This document shows positions 55,966 through 64,000 of a stretch of DNA of 64,000 bases, piece by piece. The stretch's first letter is position 1; each line of letters opens with the position of its first letter. Location of the stretch: assembly GCF_001792775.2 (NCBI RefSeq), contig NZ_MLGE02000007.1, positions 1 to 64,000 of the forward strand, in the 5' to 3' direction. The position numbers and the translations under genes were made by a program. Source of the DNA: Staphylococcus pseudintermedius (GTDB taxonomy: Bacteria; Bacillota; Bacilli; Staphylococcales; Staphylococcaceae). A model generated the notes under the pieces. That model was given only the letters and a program-made list of their open reading frames with translations, was not told where the DNA came from and made no database searches.

Positions 55966-56826
55966 ATGCAATTACTCTGGAAGATGTTTAAAAAGAATCA
56001 ATTTGAAGCCAATATTGATGAATGTGGCATTGAAATCGGAACACCACATGGGGGTTATCAATATGAGGTGACCAAACCAGCAGTGCTCCATATTGTCATG
56101 TCTGGAACGGGTACGCTCACATACAATCAAAAGAAGTATACATTGAAACCGGGTGATCTCTTCTTACTTTGTCGTGGCATGAACGTCCACTATGAATCCA
56201 CTTTGGACGAGCCGTGGACATATTATTGGGTAGGTTTTAGCGGAAAACTCGTTTTTGATTATTTAAACCGTACATCTTTATATGAAACACGCGTCATTCA
56301 AAATCAACCAACGAACACCATTCGCCAAATCATATATCGGATGTGTCAGCGTTCTATTGAATACGCCACAGAAAACTCTGATGATATTCAACATATGCGC
56401 GATTTATACGAACTCCTATATGAACTGCATCAACATTTTCCCAAACCGTTTCATGTCGTTAAAAATGAAAGATATTCTAACGTTAGAGAAGCGATTCGTT
56501 ATATTAATGACAATTATATGCATGCGATTTCGATTAATGATGTCGCCAAGCACGTCAATGTCAGCCGTAGTTACCTATATAAAATGTTTAAAAAGCACAT
56601 CGATCAATCCCCGCAACATTATTTAATTCATATTCGGATGTATCACGCATCACAATTATTCAAGGAAACAGATTTGCAAAGTCAAGAAATTGCAGATCGT
56701 GTAGGATATAAAGATCCATTACTATTTTCGAGAGCATTTAAAAAACATTTTGGTGTCACGGCGACCCAATATCGGGAAGAACAGCAGTTAAGAATTGAAA
56801 GTACATTGGACAATCAAAAACGGTGA
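55966..56826 (+). CDS. AraC-family regulator with N-terminal cupin
   Basis: A 286-residue regulator: an arabinose-binding-type cupin (about 20-115; GTLTYNQKKYTLKPGDLFLL) and two C-terminal HTH motifs (SINDVAKHVNVSRSYLYKMFKKH and SQEIADRVGYKDPLLFSRAFKKHFG). Likely activates the divergent GH2-like gene in response to a sugar. GGGTGGG before ATG. Confidence 0.85.
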   Translation: MQLLWKMFKKNQFEANIDECGIEIGTPHGGYQYEVTKPAVLHIVMSGTGTLTYNQKKYTLKPGDLFLLCRGMNVHYESTLDEPWTYYWVGFSGKLVFDYLNRTSLYETRVIQNQPTNTIRQIIYRMCQRSIEYATENSDDIQHMRDLYELLYELHQHFPKPFHVVKNERYSNVREAIRYINDNYMHAISINDVAKHVNVSRSYLYKMFKKHIDQSPQHYLIHIRMYHASQLFKETDLQSQEIADRVGYKDPLLFSRAFKKHFGVTATQYREEQQLRIESTLDNQKR

Positions 56827-56997
56827 TACAACCCAATGATCAACTACTCACTATTTAAAGGTATATATCTACTCACTTCGAACAATCATACTCGATTTGA
56901 TTTTTATATAGATTTTTGCCTTTAAAAAAAGTATAATAGTTTAGTATGGGATTGAAAGCCCTTTCTATTTTACTAACTCAAAGGGGGGAGTGTAACA

Positions 56998-58209
56998 ATG
57001 TTAGAGCTTAACAGTATTACAACATTGTTTCTTGCCTGTCTATTATTAATTGTGGGGCAAGCTATTGTGAATAAAGTAGAAATATTTAATCGACTCAGCA
57101 TTCCATCTCCCGTCATAGGTGGACTCATCTTTGCGATTATCTCTGCAATATTAACTTCTACCGGGGTATTACACATCAAAATCGATGGCAAATTTTTCCA
57201 AGACTTTTTTATGTTAGCCTTTTTCACAACAATTGGATTAGGGGCGTCATTTAAATTATTAAAACTCGGTGGCAAAGTGTTAATTGTCTACTGGGTTCTC
57301 TGTGGTGTATTAGCGACCTTCCAAAACGTCATTGGTGTGTCCATGGCAAAAGTGTTGAACATTGATCCGCTATTAGGTTTAACAGCGGGTGCGATGTCAA
57401 TGGAAGGTGGACACGGGAATGCAGCAGCGTATGGTCAAACGATTCAAAATTATGGTATTGACTCAGCTGTGACAGCCGCACTTGCAGCGGCAACGTTAGG
57501 TCTTGTAGCGGGCGGCCTATTAGGTGGACCAGTCGTACGTTACTTAATTAAAAAACATGACTTAACACCTAGTAATACAGAAACGATTCAAAAAGACTAT
57601 TCAAATGTAGAATTAAACCGTCGTCTTCATAAAAACTTTACTGTGAATGAAGTATTCTTTATTCAAGCAACAGTCATATTATTCTGTATGGGACTTGGGA
57701 CATATTTAGGTCAATTATTCAGTGACTGGTCAGGAATCAATATTCCATTATATGTTGCTTCAATGTTTATTGCAGTAATTATTCGTAACATTTCGGAATT
57801 TGCAAATCTAAACTTAATCGACTTAAAACTCACAAATCAAATTGGCGACATTTCATTAAGTATTTTCTTATCAATTGCGTTAATGAGTATTAAGTTAACA
57901 GAAGTATACAACTTAGCATTACCACTGATTGTTATCGTTATATGCCAAATTATTTTCGTCGCACTATTCTCTATTTTCATCGTCTTCCGCTTGCTCGGTA
58001 AAAACTATGATGCAGCCGTGATGATTGGTGGTTTCATCGGACACGGGCTTGGCGCGACACCGAATGCAATGGCCAATTTAGATGCCATTACGAAAAAGTT
58101 TGGTAATTCACCACGTGCCTATTTGGTCGTTCCAATTGTTGGCGCATTTTTAGTTGATTTACTCGGAGTACCGATTATTACGACATTTATTAACATCTTC
58201 AAACCATAA
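56998..58209 (+). CDS. gltS: Sodium/glutamate symporter
   Basis: A 403-residue GltS-family carrier of about 10 helices; GAMSMEGGHGNAAAYGQ and GGFIGHGLGATPNAMANL are the two substrate-binding reentrant motifs. Imports glutamate with sodium. RBS GGGGGGAG. Followed by a perfect bidirectional terminator. Confidence 0.92.
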   Translation: MLELNSITTLFLACLLLIVGQAIVNKVEIFNRLSIPSPVIGGLIFAIISAILTSTGVLHIKIDGKFFQDFFMLAFFTTIGLGASFKLLKLGGKVLIVYWVLCGVLATFQNVIGVSMAKVLNIDPLLGLTAGAMSMEGGHGNAAAYGQTIQNYGIDSAVTAALAAATLGLVAGGLLGGPVVRYLIKKHDLTPSNTETIQKDYSNVELNRRLHKNFTVNEVFFIQATVILFCMGLGTYLGQLFSDWSGINIPLYVASMFIAVIIRNISEFANLNLIDLKLTNQIGDISLSIFLSIALMSIKLTEVYNLALPLIVIVICQIIFVALFSIFIVFRLLGKNYDAAVMIGGFIGHGLGATPNAMANLDAITKKFGNSPRAYLVVPIVGAFLVDLLGVPIITTFINIFKP

Positions 58210-58238
58210 AAAAAGAGGTGCGTACACCTCTTTTTTTA
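58207..58238. terminator. Perfect bidirectional terminator
   Basis: AAAAAAAGAGGTG pairs perfectly with CACCTCTTTTTTT; ends gltS and the CobW gene from both sides. Confidence 0.9.
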
Positions 58239-59441
58239 TGCTTCTTGGCGTTGAATTTCCCAACCATATGGCTCAGAAAATTGTGACCAATCCGCATCAA
58301 TTTCTTGACTGTTCAATAAGCACGCATCTAATTGTGCAGTGATTGCCGCTTCATCTAAATCAATTCCAATCATAACAAGTTGTGTATGACGGTCACCATA
58401 TTCAGGATCCCAATCTGCACGCACATCCGGTCTTTCTTGTAAAATCGCCGCACGTTCAGCTTTTGGCATACTTGCTACCCAAAATGTCACAGGATGAATA
58501 TCAACGGCTGTTCCTGCTTGAGAAACGAGACATGCGACATTGTTGTATTGTGCTAACCAAGCAATTCCTTTCGCACGTACAATGGATTCAGACATATTTT
58601 CAAGAAAAGCGTTAAAGCGTTCTGCGTGAAATGGTAAACGTCTGCGATAAACAAATGACGAAATACCATATTCTTCAGTTTCAGGTGTATGTGTCGCATG
58701 TCCACCCGCCTCAAGTTCTTGCAACCAACCTGCTGATTGACTCGCCGCTTCAAAATTAAAGCGCCCTGTTTCTAATACTTCATCAATGTTCACTTGTGCA
58801 TTGACCGCTTGGATTAATTTTGCAGTCGGTTGTAATTTACGCAACATCGCTTCTAAACGATTCGCCTCTTCTTCACTCACTAAGTCGATTTTATTCAAGA
58901 TGAGCACATCACAAAATTCAATTTGATCAATGAGTAAATCAGCAATCGTACGTTCGTCATCTTCACCCACAGCTTGATCTCGATCTAACAACATGTCTCC
59001 AGATTGATAGTCTTTAATAAATCGGTTCGCATCGACAACAGTGACCATCGTATCGAGACGACAAATCTCTGTTAAATCAATCCCTAGCGCTTCGTCCACG
59101 TAAGAAAATGTTTGCGCAACAGGAACCGGTTCAGAAATCCCTGTCGATTCAATAACAATTTGATCAATGCCGCCACGCTTAACGATACGTTCGACCTCTT
59201 TTAATAAGTCATCGCGCAATGTACAACAAATACAACCATTAGAAAGTTCCACGAGTTTTTCATCTGTACGCGAAAGTCCCCCTCCTTCAGCGACAAGATC
59301 TTTATCAATATTTACCTCACTCATATCGTTCACAATGACAGCAATTCTTCTTCCTTCACGATTGTTTAAAATATGATTCAGCAAAGTCGTCTTACCTGAT
59401 CCTAAATACCCACTTAATACCGTTACTGGGATTTTCCCCAT
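58236..59441 (-). CDS. CobW/COG0523 zinc-chaperone GTPase (ZagA/YciC-like)
   Basis: A 401-residue G3E GTPase: Walker [11 protein letters not shown] (11-20), the metal motif Cys-x-Cys-Cys in [11 protein letters not shown], Switch ESTGISEP, G4 NKIDLV and the C-terminal CobW domain with [10 protein letters not shown]. It delivers zinc to apo enzymes when zinc is scarce. The Zur box 25 bases upstream supports this role. GGAGGG before ATG. Confidence 0.9.
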   Translation of the reverse strand: MGKIPVTVLSGYLGSGKTTLLNHILNNREGRRIAVIVNDMSEVNIDKDLVAEGGGLSRTDEKLVELSNGCICCTLRDDLLKEVERIVKRGGIDQIVIESTGISEPVPVAQTFSYVDEALGIDLTEICRLDTMVTVVDANRFIKDYQSGDMLLDRDQAVGEDDERTIADLLIDQIEFCDVLILNKIDLVSEEEANRLEAMLRKLQPTAKLIQAVNAQVNIDEVLETGRFNFEAASQSAGWLQELEAGGHATHTPETEEYGISSFVYRRRLPFHAERFNAFLENMSESIVRAKGIAWLAQYNNVACLVSQAGTAVDIHPVTFWVASMPKAERAAILQERPDVRADWDPEYGDRHTQLVMIGIDLDEAAITAQLDACLLNSQEIDADWSQFSEPYGWEIQRQEA

Positions 59442-59465
59442 AAATAGCCCTCCTCATTTCATTAC

Positions 59466-59486
59466 AAATCGTAATAATTACGTTTT
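59466..59486. promoter_or_regulatory. Zur box
   Basis: Core TCGTAATAATTACG within AAAT...TTTT, matching the B. subtilis Zur consensus AAATCGTAATNATTACGATTT at all but one position. It precedes the CobW gene, so zinc-repressed expression is predicted. Confidence 0.85.
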
Positions 59487-59567
59487 ACAGTATATAATAA
59501 ATACTTCCATCAACGCAATGAAAATTTGAAATGATTTTTGGGCTGACCCGTTAACTGCATTAAAAAA

Positions 59568-59606
59568 GGAACGAATGACGGCGTGATGACACCCTCATGC
59601 ATTCCT
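59568..59606 (-). terminator. Terminator of fni
   Basis: On the minus strand AGGAATG pairs with CATTCGTTCCT (bulged) around a GTGTCATCAC loop, then TTTTTTAA. Confidence 0.6.
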
Positions 59607-59614
59607 CAGTTCGA

Positions 59615-60646
59615 CTACAATTGACGCTGTTGTATCCAGTTTTTTAAATGCGGATCAAACACAATCGCCGCTTGACGCAATTCTGTGATATTTTTGGCAT
59701 TCAATAAAGTCATAATATAAGCCATTTGTATTTTAAAATCTTCTACATATTCAATCGTCGCTTCCACGCCCTCTTCATGAAGCATCTTTAAAATCGGTCG
59801 CGACATACCCACTGCTTCTGCACCTAAACGTAATGCTTTAATCGCATCAAGTGGGTGGCGTATCCCTCCACTTGCAAGTACATGGACGCGACTGCTCAAA
59901 TTTCGGGCTTCTAATAATGAAACGACTGTCGATTGCCCCCAGTCTTTTAAATAACCCATATCTTTAAATTGGCGACGTTCATTTTCTATTGAGATAAAGT
60001 TCGTTCCACCATGACCACTAATGTCAACATAAGAGACGCCTACATCGATAAGTTGTTGTATCGTGTCATAGCTCATCCCAAAGCCTACTTCTTTCACAAT
60101 GACCGGTACCTCGACGCCTTTAATAATTTCACTGATTCGCGTTAACCAATGTTTGAATTGTCGATTCCCCTCTGGCATGACTAACTCTTGTGGTGCGTTA
60201 ACATGAATTTGTAACGCATTGGCATGAATCATCTCAATCGCCGCTTGTGCTTCTTCCAACGTCACGTCCGCACTCACATTCGCCCAAATTTGACCCTCTG
60301 GATATTGTTCACGAGCCACTGCATAAGAATGCCGTACAGCTGGATTTTTCAACGCGGCATGCATACTTCCTACAGCCATTGGAATTTGTGTAGCTTTAGC
60401 GACTTGAGCCAATTGTTCATTCGTTTTTACCGTCCATTCAGAACCACCCGTCATCGCATTAATATAGAGGACGTGTGACATATGGAGTGCTTTAAAGTTA
60501 GGCAACAGTGTCACCTCATCTACATCCATTTCCGGTATTGCATGATGAACAAATTGAATGCGATCAAAATCGGATTGTAGCGTATCACTTTGCGCGAGTG
60601 CTAATCGTACATGTTCATTTTTTCTTTGTTCTCTTTTATTCGTCAT
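59615..60646 (-). CDS. fni: Isopentenyl-diphosphate delta-isomerase, type 2
   Basis: A 343-residue FMN-dependent isomerase that interconverts IPP and DMAPP after the mevalonate pathway. NAMTGGS, IHVNAPQELVMPEGNRQF, ISGHGGTNFISIEN and GGIRHPLDAIKALRLGAEAV are family hallmarks. Normal length, monocistronic. Confidence 0.94.
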   Translation of the reverse strand: MTNKREQRKNEHVRLALAQSDTLQSDFDRIQFVHHAIPEMDVDEVTLLPNFKALHMSHVLYINAMTGGSEWTVKTNEQLAQVAKATQIPMAVGSMHAALKNPAVRHSYAVAREQYPEGQIWANVSADVTLEEAQAAIEMIHANALQIHVNAPQELVMPEGNRQFKHWLTRISEIIKGVEVPVIVKEVGFGMSYDTIQQLIDVGVSYVDISGHGGTNFISIENERRQFKDMGYLKDWGQSTVVSLLEARNLSSRVHVLASGGIRHPLDAIKALRLGAEAVGMSRPILKMLHEEGVEATIEYVEDFKIQMAYIMTLLNAKNITELRQAAIVFDPHLKNWIQQRQL

Positions 60647-60821
60647 TACCTTAAAAACCCCTCATTATTGGTTGATTAATTTGACTATATCATATTCAGT
60701 GCCGACATAAAGTATTTTCTTGAAATCAACATATTAAAAAAAATATGGGGATGTCACACTGTTTTATCTCTTTAACATTTTGCGGTATACTGATGAACAA
60801 ATAAAACAAAGAGGTGTCCCT

Positions 60822-61298
60822 ATGTTCAATTACCCTTTTTATGATACATATCGCGTTGAAAATGATTGGATTGATCGCAATGGTCATATGAATGATGCTG
60901 TTTATGCAAGACTTTTTAGTTTAGCCATCGATCATTTTCATGATGCCATTGGGTTAACAACAGCAGAACGCGACCGTCGAAACTACACGGTTTTCACTTT
61001 AGAAACTCATATTACGTACCTTAAAGAACTAAAGCATGATACACCCTTTCACATTAAAGTTCACATTTATGATTATGATGTCAAACGCACACACTTCTTT
61101 TTAGAGCTGATTCATCAAGAAACAGAAACTGTCATGGCCACTGCAGAAACGATGATGATGGGTATGGATCGAAAAACAGAGCGCCCAGCAGTGTTTCCTG
61201 ACGATATTTTCCACGCAATTCAACACTATGCTAACTCACAAGGAAAGATGCAGTGGCCAAAACAATTGGGACACCGAATTGGCATTCCTCGCGCATAA
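60822..61298 (+). CDS. Hotdog-fold acyl-CoA thioesterase (4HBT family)
   Basis: A 158-residue hotdog protein. DRNGHMNDAVYARLFSLAID holds the catalytic Asp/His region of the YbgC/4HBT type. The start at 60822 has AAAGAGGTG; the longer frame from 60780 lacks an RBS. Substrate acyl-CoA unknown. Followed by a bidirectional terminator. Confidence 0.85.
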   Translation: MFNYPFYDTYRVENDWIDRNGHMNDAVYARLFSLAIDHFHDAIGLTTAERDRRNYTVFTLETHITYLKELKHDTPFHIKVHIYDYDVKRTHFFLELIHQETETVMATAETMMMGMDRKTERPAVFPDDIFHAIQHYANSQGKMQWPKQLGHRIGIPRA

Positions 61299-61302
61299 AT
61301 TC

Positions 61303-61343
61303 AAAAAACACTACAAGTCCTCGTCACAGCTTGTAGTGTTTTG
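61303..61343. terminator. Bidirectional terminator
   Basis: AAAACACTACAAG pairs perfectly with CTTGTAGTGTTTT, between convergent genes. Confidence 0.9.
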
Positions 61344-61356
61344 TTATGTTATTCAA

Positions 61357-62388
61357 TTATGCGTCTGTTGCACCACGTTTAATCATGTCTGCTTTAGTGA
61401 CAATTGGATATTTTTTAAAGACAATAGAGCCGATATAGCCCCAAATAAGTCCAATAATCCCCATGATGACACCATACACGACCACAGTCACCCAAGAATT
61501 AAAACCAAACATGACGATAAAGCCAGCAATCGGAGTCGCTGTCCCTGTCGCATCGTTAATCAAACCGGAAAGTGCAATGACAAGGCCTGCCGTCGCACCA
61601 CCAAAAAAGTTCGTAATATAAATTGGAATCGGATTGGCCGAAACGATATCTGCTTGTGACAACGGTTCAATACTCACTGAAATCGTCGCTTTACGGTCAC
61701 CTAATTTTAAACGGTGGAACAGTGTACCGTTCATAAATGCAGAACTAAATGCGGCCATCGCACCAATAGCCATTGGCACACCTGTTAAACCTAGCAGTGC
61801 GGTCAACGCCATCGAACTTAGTGGCGCTGTACCGACGACAGTAATGATGCCACCTAAAATAATCCCCATAATGACCGGGCTTGTATCTGTAGAACTTTGA
61901 ATAATGTCACCAATTCTAACGAGTGTATTGTTGACAACAGGTGTTAATAGCATCGCGATCGCTCTTGATAATGGTGCAACGATTAATACAGCAACAATAA
62001 GATCCACACCGTCTGGCACGTATTTCTCAGTATATTTCATTAAATAACCGATAAGATAACCCGCAAAAAATCCTGGTAATAAATCCATACCCCCACAAGC
62101 TGCCGCAATCACTAAGGCGTAAACGGGCGAAACACCAATGGCTAAAGCCGTCAGACCCGCTGCAGCAACACCACCTAAGTCACCCGCTGCAGCACCCACT
62201 TGTTCTAAAAAGTCATTGTGGAACACGCGGCCGCCGACGTATTTATTAAAAGCTTCAACTAAAAATGTCGCAATGGCTGCATTCGCAAGCGCTCCCATCG
62301 CACGCATACCATTAGGCGCTTTATATGTAAATAATGTGAAAATGACGAGTACTAAAACTAAAAATGCTGTACCGATAAGTAAGTCCAT
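61357..62388 (-). CDS. PTS-type IIC membrane protein (EIIC_2 family)
   Basis: A 343-residue membrane protein of the PTS_EIIC_2 family, with about nine or ten helices. NDFLEQVGAAAGDLGGVAAAG and the GTAPLSSMALTALLG and FSSAFMNGTLFHRLKLG stretches are characteristic. No linked IIA or IIB gene is near, so it may act as a facilitator or use other PTS domains. GGGGGCAT-type RBS. Confidence 0.83.
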   Translation of the reverse strand: MDLLIGTAFLVLVLVIFTLFTYKAPNGMRAMGALANAAIATFLVEAFNKYVGGRVFHNDFLEQVGAAAGDLGGVAAAGLTALAIGVSPVYALVIAAACGGMDLLPGFFAGYLIGYLMKYTEKYVPDGVDLIVAVLIVAPLSRAIAMLLTPVVNNTLVRIGDIIQSSTDTSPVIMGIILGGIITVVGTAPLSSMALTALLGLTGVPMAIGAMAAFSSAFMNGTLFHRLKLGDRKATISVSIEPLSQADIVSANPIPIYITNFFGGATAGLVIALSGLINDATGTATPIAGFIVMFGFNSWVTVVVYGVIMGIIGLIWGYIGSIVFKKYPIVTKADMIKRGATDA

Positions 62389-62862
62389 AATGCCCCCCTC
62401 TTGTTATTCGAAAAAGGCCCCTTGTTCATCATTTCAATTTTTGAATAACTGTATAATTTTTATAGTTTGTTTATTCATGTATTTCATTTTACTAAAGTTT
62501 TTTGTTTTTTGCACGTCGGTTTGATTTTGAACTTTCTAAAAATGAATCTTAATAGTCAATTTACTGACCGTCATTTCAATTCTTATAAACATTACCACCC
62601 ATTTTCCACCTTAAATTAAGCGAAATATACACATTACTTTAAGGTCAACAAGAGAAATAATACAGTAAAATGTTATAAAAATAATGCCATCATTCCTTTA
62701 GCATAGTTTAAAACAAATAAAAAGGCATACCCAATCAATCATTTGTGGTATCCTTTTTCATACGTAGTCATTTTCCTATTCACATCAGCGTCATGATAAA
62801 CAAAACTTAATCACAAACTAATGATGCTTATTGGTTTGATCAATGAGTAGTAACATATCGTT
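62389..62862. other. Intergenic region between PTS IIC and esterase genes
   Basis: Promoter of the IIC gene at the left, otherwise AT-rich DNA with the terminator at 62717-62759. No gene seen. Confidence 0.45.
62717..62759. terminator. Terminator, probably of the esterase-like gene
   Basis: AAAAAGG-ATACC pairs with GGTAT-CCTTTTT (one mismatch) with T-rich tails both ways. It lies about 200 bases behind the hydrolase stop, beyond the palindromic repeat. Confidence 0.65.
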
Positions 62863-62933
62863 AGATTGCAAAAACCGTGCAAAACTCCTGAAGCATCAGC
62901 CCTTAAGAAAGCACAACACGACTCATGCAATCT
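62863..62933. repeat. 71-bp short copy of the 36.4-kb palindromic repeat
   Basis: Ends AGATTGCA and TGCAATCT are inverted. Shared with the reverse complement of 36386-36531: CGTGC, ACTCCTGA-GCATCAGC on the left and AAAGC-CA-CACG on the right. The central GAATTG hairpin of the long copy is missing. Confidence 0.65.
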
Positions 62934-62962
62934 GTATATCCATACTGATTTATTTGAAACCT

Positions 62963-63865
62963 TCACGCATCAATCGTTTTTCGAATCTGCTTCAACACTT
63001 TCCTTGACTCAACAATCGGGTACAACGGAAAGGCTGTCACCATATCGCGATACTCATAAAAATGAATCGGCTGTTGTTCCGCTTCAAAATAATCTGCTAA
63101 CTTTCTCATATCAGGATAAAACACTTCACATGTGCCCCCAAACATGTAAACAGGTGGTAATCCTCTCACAGGTCCATACATCGGTGAAATACGCGGGTTT
63201 TTACGTTCCAAATCATCGGCCCACACTTTAGCAATCGATTGTAAACTGAAAATATTGTGGATCGGATCTTTTTTCTGCACTTGTTCAGTGATCTCCGGAT
63301 TGGATAGCGAAATATCTAACCAAGGCGAAATAAGATAGAGCTTTCCAGGCAGTGGCAATTCTTCTTGTTCCATTAATTTTTGCGCAAAACTAAGCGCCAT
63401 ATTTCCACCTGAAGCATCACCCATAATGACGATATTTTCAGGTTCTGTTTCTTTTAATAACCGACGATAAGCTTGCTCAATCGCCTCATGCGTTTCACGA
63501 TATGTAAATTCAGGCGCCTTAGGATAAATCGGCAACACAATTTCGTGTAACGTTTCATACGCCAACTTATCCATAAACCGCCAATGAAAAACAGAGGGTT
63601 GAAAGACGAAAGTGCCTCCATAAATATATAAGATTTTATTTTTAATATGGTGACCAAAATTAAAGCGAAACACCTGCATCTCATCAAACATATCTTTGAC
63701 TAAATTTGATTTCACATTAATTTGATCTGGCTGTTTATGCTTGGATTGATTTAACACACGTCTCTTTTCTAAAAACACATCCACTTCTGCTTGGGTTTTA
63801 AATTTGAGATGACGTTGTTGCGACAAGTATCTCCCCACTAAATTACTCATGACATTTCGTTTCAA
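62963..63865 (-). CDS. Alpha/beta hydrolase of the HSL/esterase type with degenerate active site
   Basis: A 300-residue alpha/beta-hydrolase fold protein. The oxyanion HGG motif reads Tyr82-Gly-Gly, the nucleophile elbow GDSAGG reads GDASGG (149-154), and the C-terminal catalytic His position appears as Thr277 (MVTAFP). TTG start at 63865 has GTGAGGG upstream; an ATG at 63850 has none. It may be a non-enzymatic relative or use shifted residues. The true function is open. Confidence 0.75.
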   Translation of the reverse strand: MKRNVMSNLVGRYLSQQRHLKFKTQAEVDVFLEKRRVLNQSKHKQPDQINVKSNLVKDMFDEMQVFRFNFGHHIKNKILYIYGGTFVFQPSVFHWRFMDKLAYETLHEIVLPIYPKAPEFTYRETHEAIEQAYRRLLKETEPENIVIMGDASGGNMALSFAQKLMEQEELPLPGKLYLISPWLDISLSNPEITEQVQKKDPIHNIFSLQSIAKVWADDLERKNPRISPMYGPVRGLPPVYMFGGTCEVFYPDMRKLADYFEAEQQPIHFYEYRDMVTAFPLYPIVESRKVLKQIRKTIDA

Positions 63866-64000
63866 TTGTATCCCTCACTTTTTCTCAACAATCGTAGTGT
63901 ATCACTTGAAAACTTTGCTTATATATTTATTTTATATGTTATCCCTCAGAGCGCAATAACTGTTTTCACAAAATCATCTTCATATTATCATAAATTTGAG

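Overview
The window is a stretch of core chromosome from a low-GC Gram-positive coccus of the genus Staphylococcus. The evidence is a SarA-family regulator, two secreted SsaA-type CHAP proteins, an LCP-family protein, a LyrA/SpdC-type protein, type 2 isopentenyl-diphosphate isomerase (fni) and an RsaI-like small RNA. As far as I recall, gene order from sarR to fni follows the S. aureus backbone (sarR, ssaA, opine-dehydrogenase-like gene, second CHAP gene, 2-hydroxyacid dehydrogenase, glucosaminidase, fdhA, lcpC, suhB-like, hutI-hutU-lysR-lyrA-hutG, rpiA, fni). Many proteins look divergent from S. aureus, so a non-aureus species is likely, perhaps of the intermedius/hyicus type. The species is not proven by the sequence.

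Layout. 0-9 kb: the 5' end of a class C group II intron sits in the U-tract of a terminator behind sarR. Then come an LLM oxidoreductase/DoxX pair, ssaA, a membrane protein, an NhaC carrier with an opine-dehydrogenase-like gene, and a second CHAP gene. Both CHAP genes have WalR-type sites upstream. 9-21 kb: paired SMR exporters, a 2-hydroxyacid dehydrogenase, a run of minus-strand genes (small membrane protein, glucosaminidase, FAD monooxygenase), the formate dehydrogenase operon, the pcp-DUF979-DUF969 operon, and lcpC. 21-32 kb: an inositol-phosphatase-like gene, an RsaI-like sRNA with a perfect cre box, an HTH regulator, a CPBP protease, an amino acid permease, a Rex-box formate/nitrite channel, small membrane proteins, a HAD phosphatase, a ring-cleaving dioxygenase-like protein and a BASS transporter. 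32-45 kb: a second NhaC-like carrier, an M20 amidohydrolase coupled to a SulP carrier, the histidine utilisation locus with a divergent LysR gene, lyrA, hutG with a cre box, and rpiA. 45-64 kb: a MOSC protein, aldose epimerase, YnfA, a NatAB-like ABC exporter, DUF805, 3-methyladenine glycosylase, a third NhaC-like carrier, a PadR-HAAS-DUF4097 operon with a large inverted-repeat operator, an orphan GH2-like sugar-binding protein divergent from an AraC regulator, gltS, a Zur-box CobW GTPase, fni, a thioesterase, a PTS IIC protein and a degenerate alpha/beta hydrolase.

Functionally the window is rich in transport and in catabolic functions under carbon (CcpA), redox (Rex), zinc (Zur) and cell-wall (WalR) control. 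No prophage, CRISPR array, toxin-antitoxin locus, rRNA or tRNA was seen. The mobile or repetitive material is the intron end and a family of palindromic intergenic repeats at about 13.4, 36.4-36.7, 42.2 and 62.9 kb. These repeats, the RsaI-like locus and several operator-like sites are the most rewarding parts to examine further.
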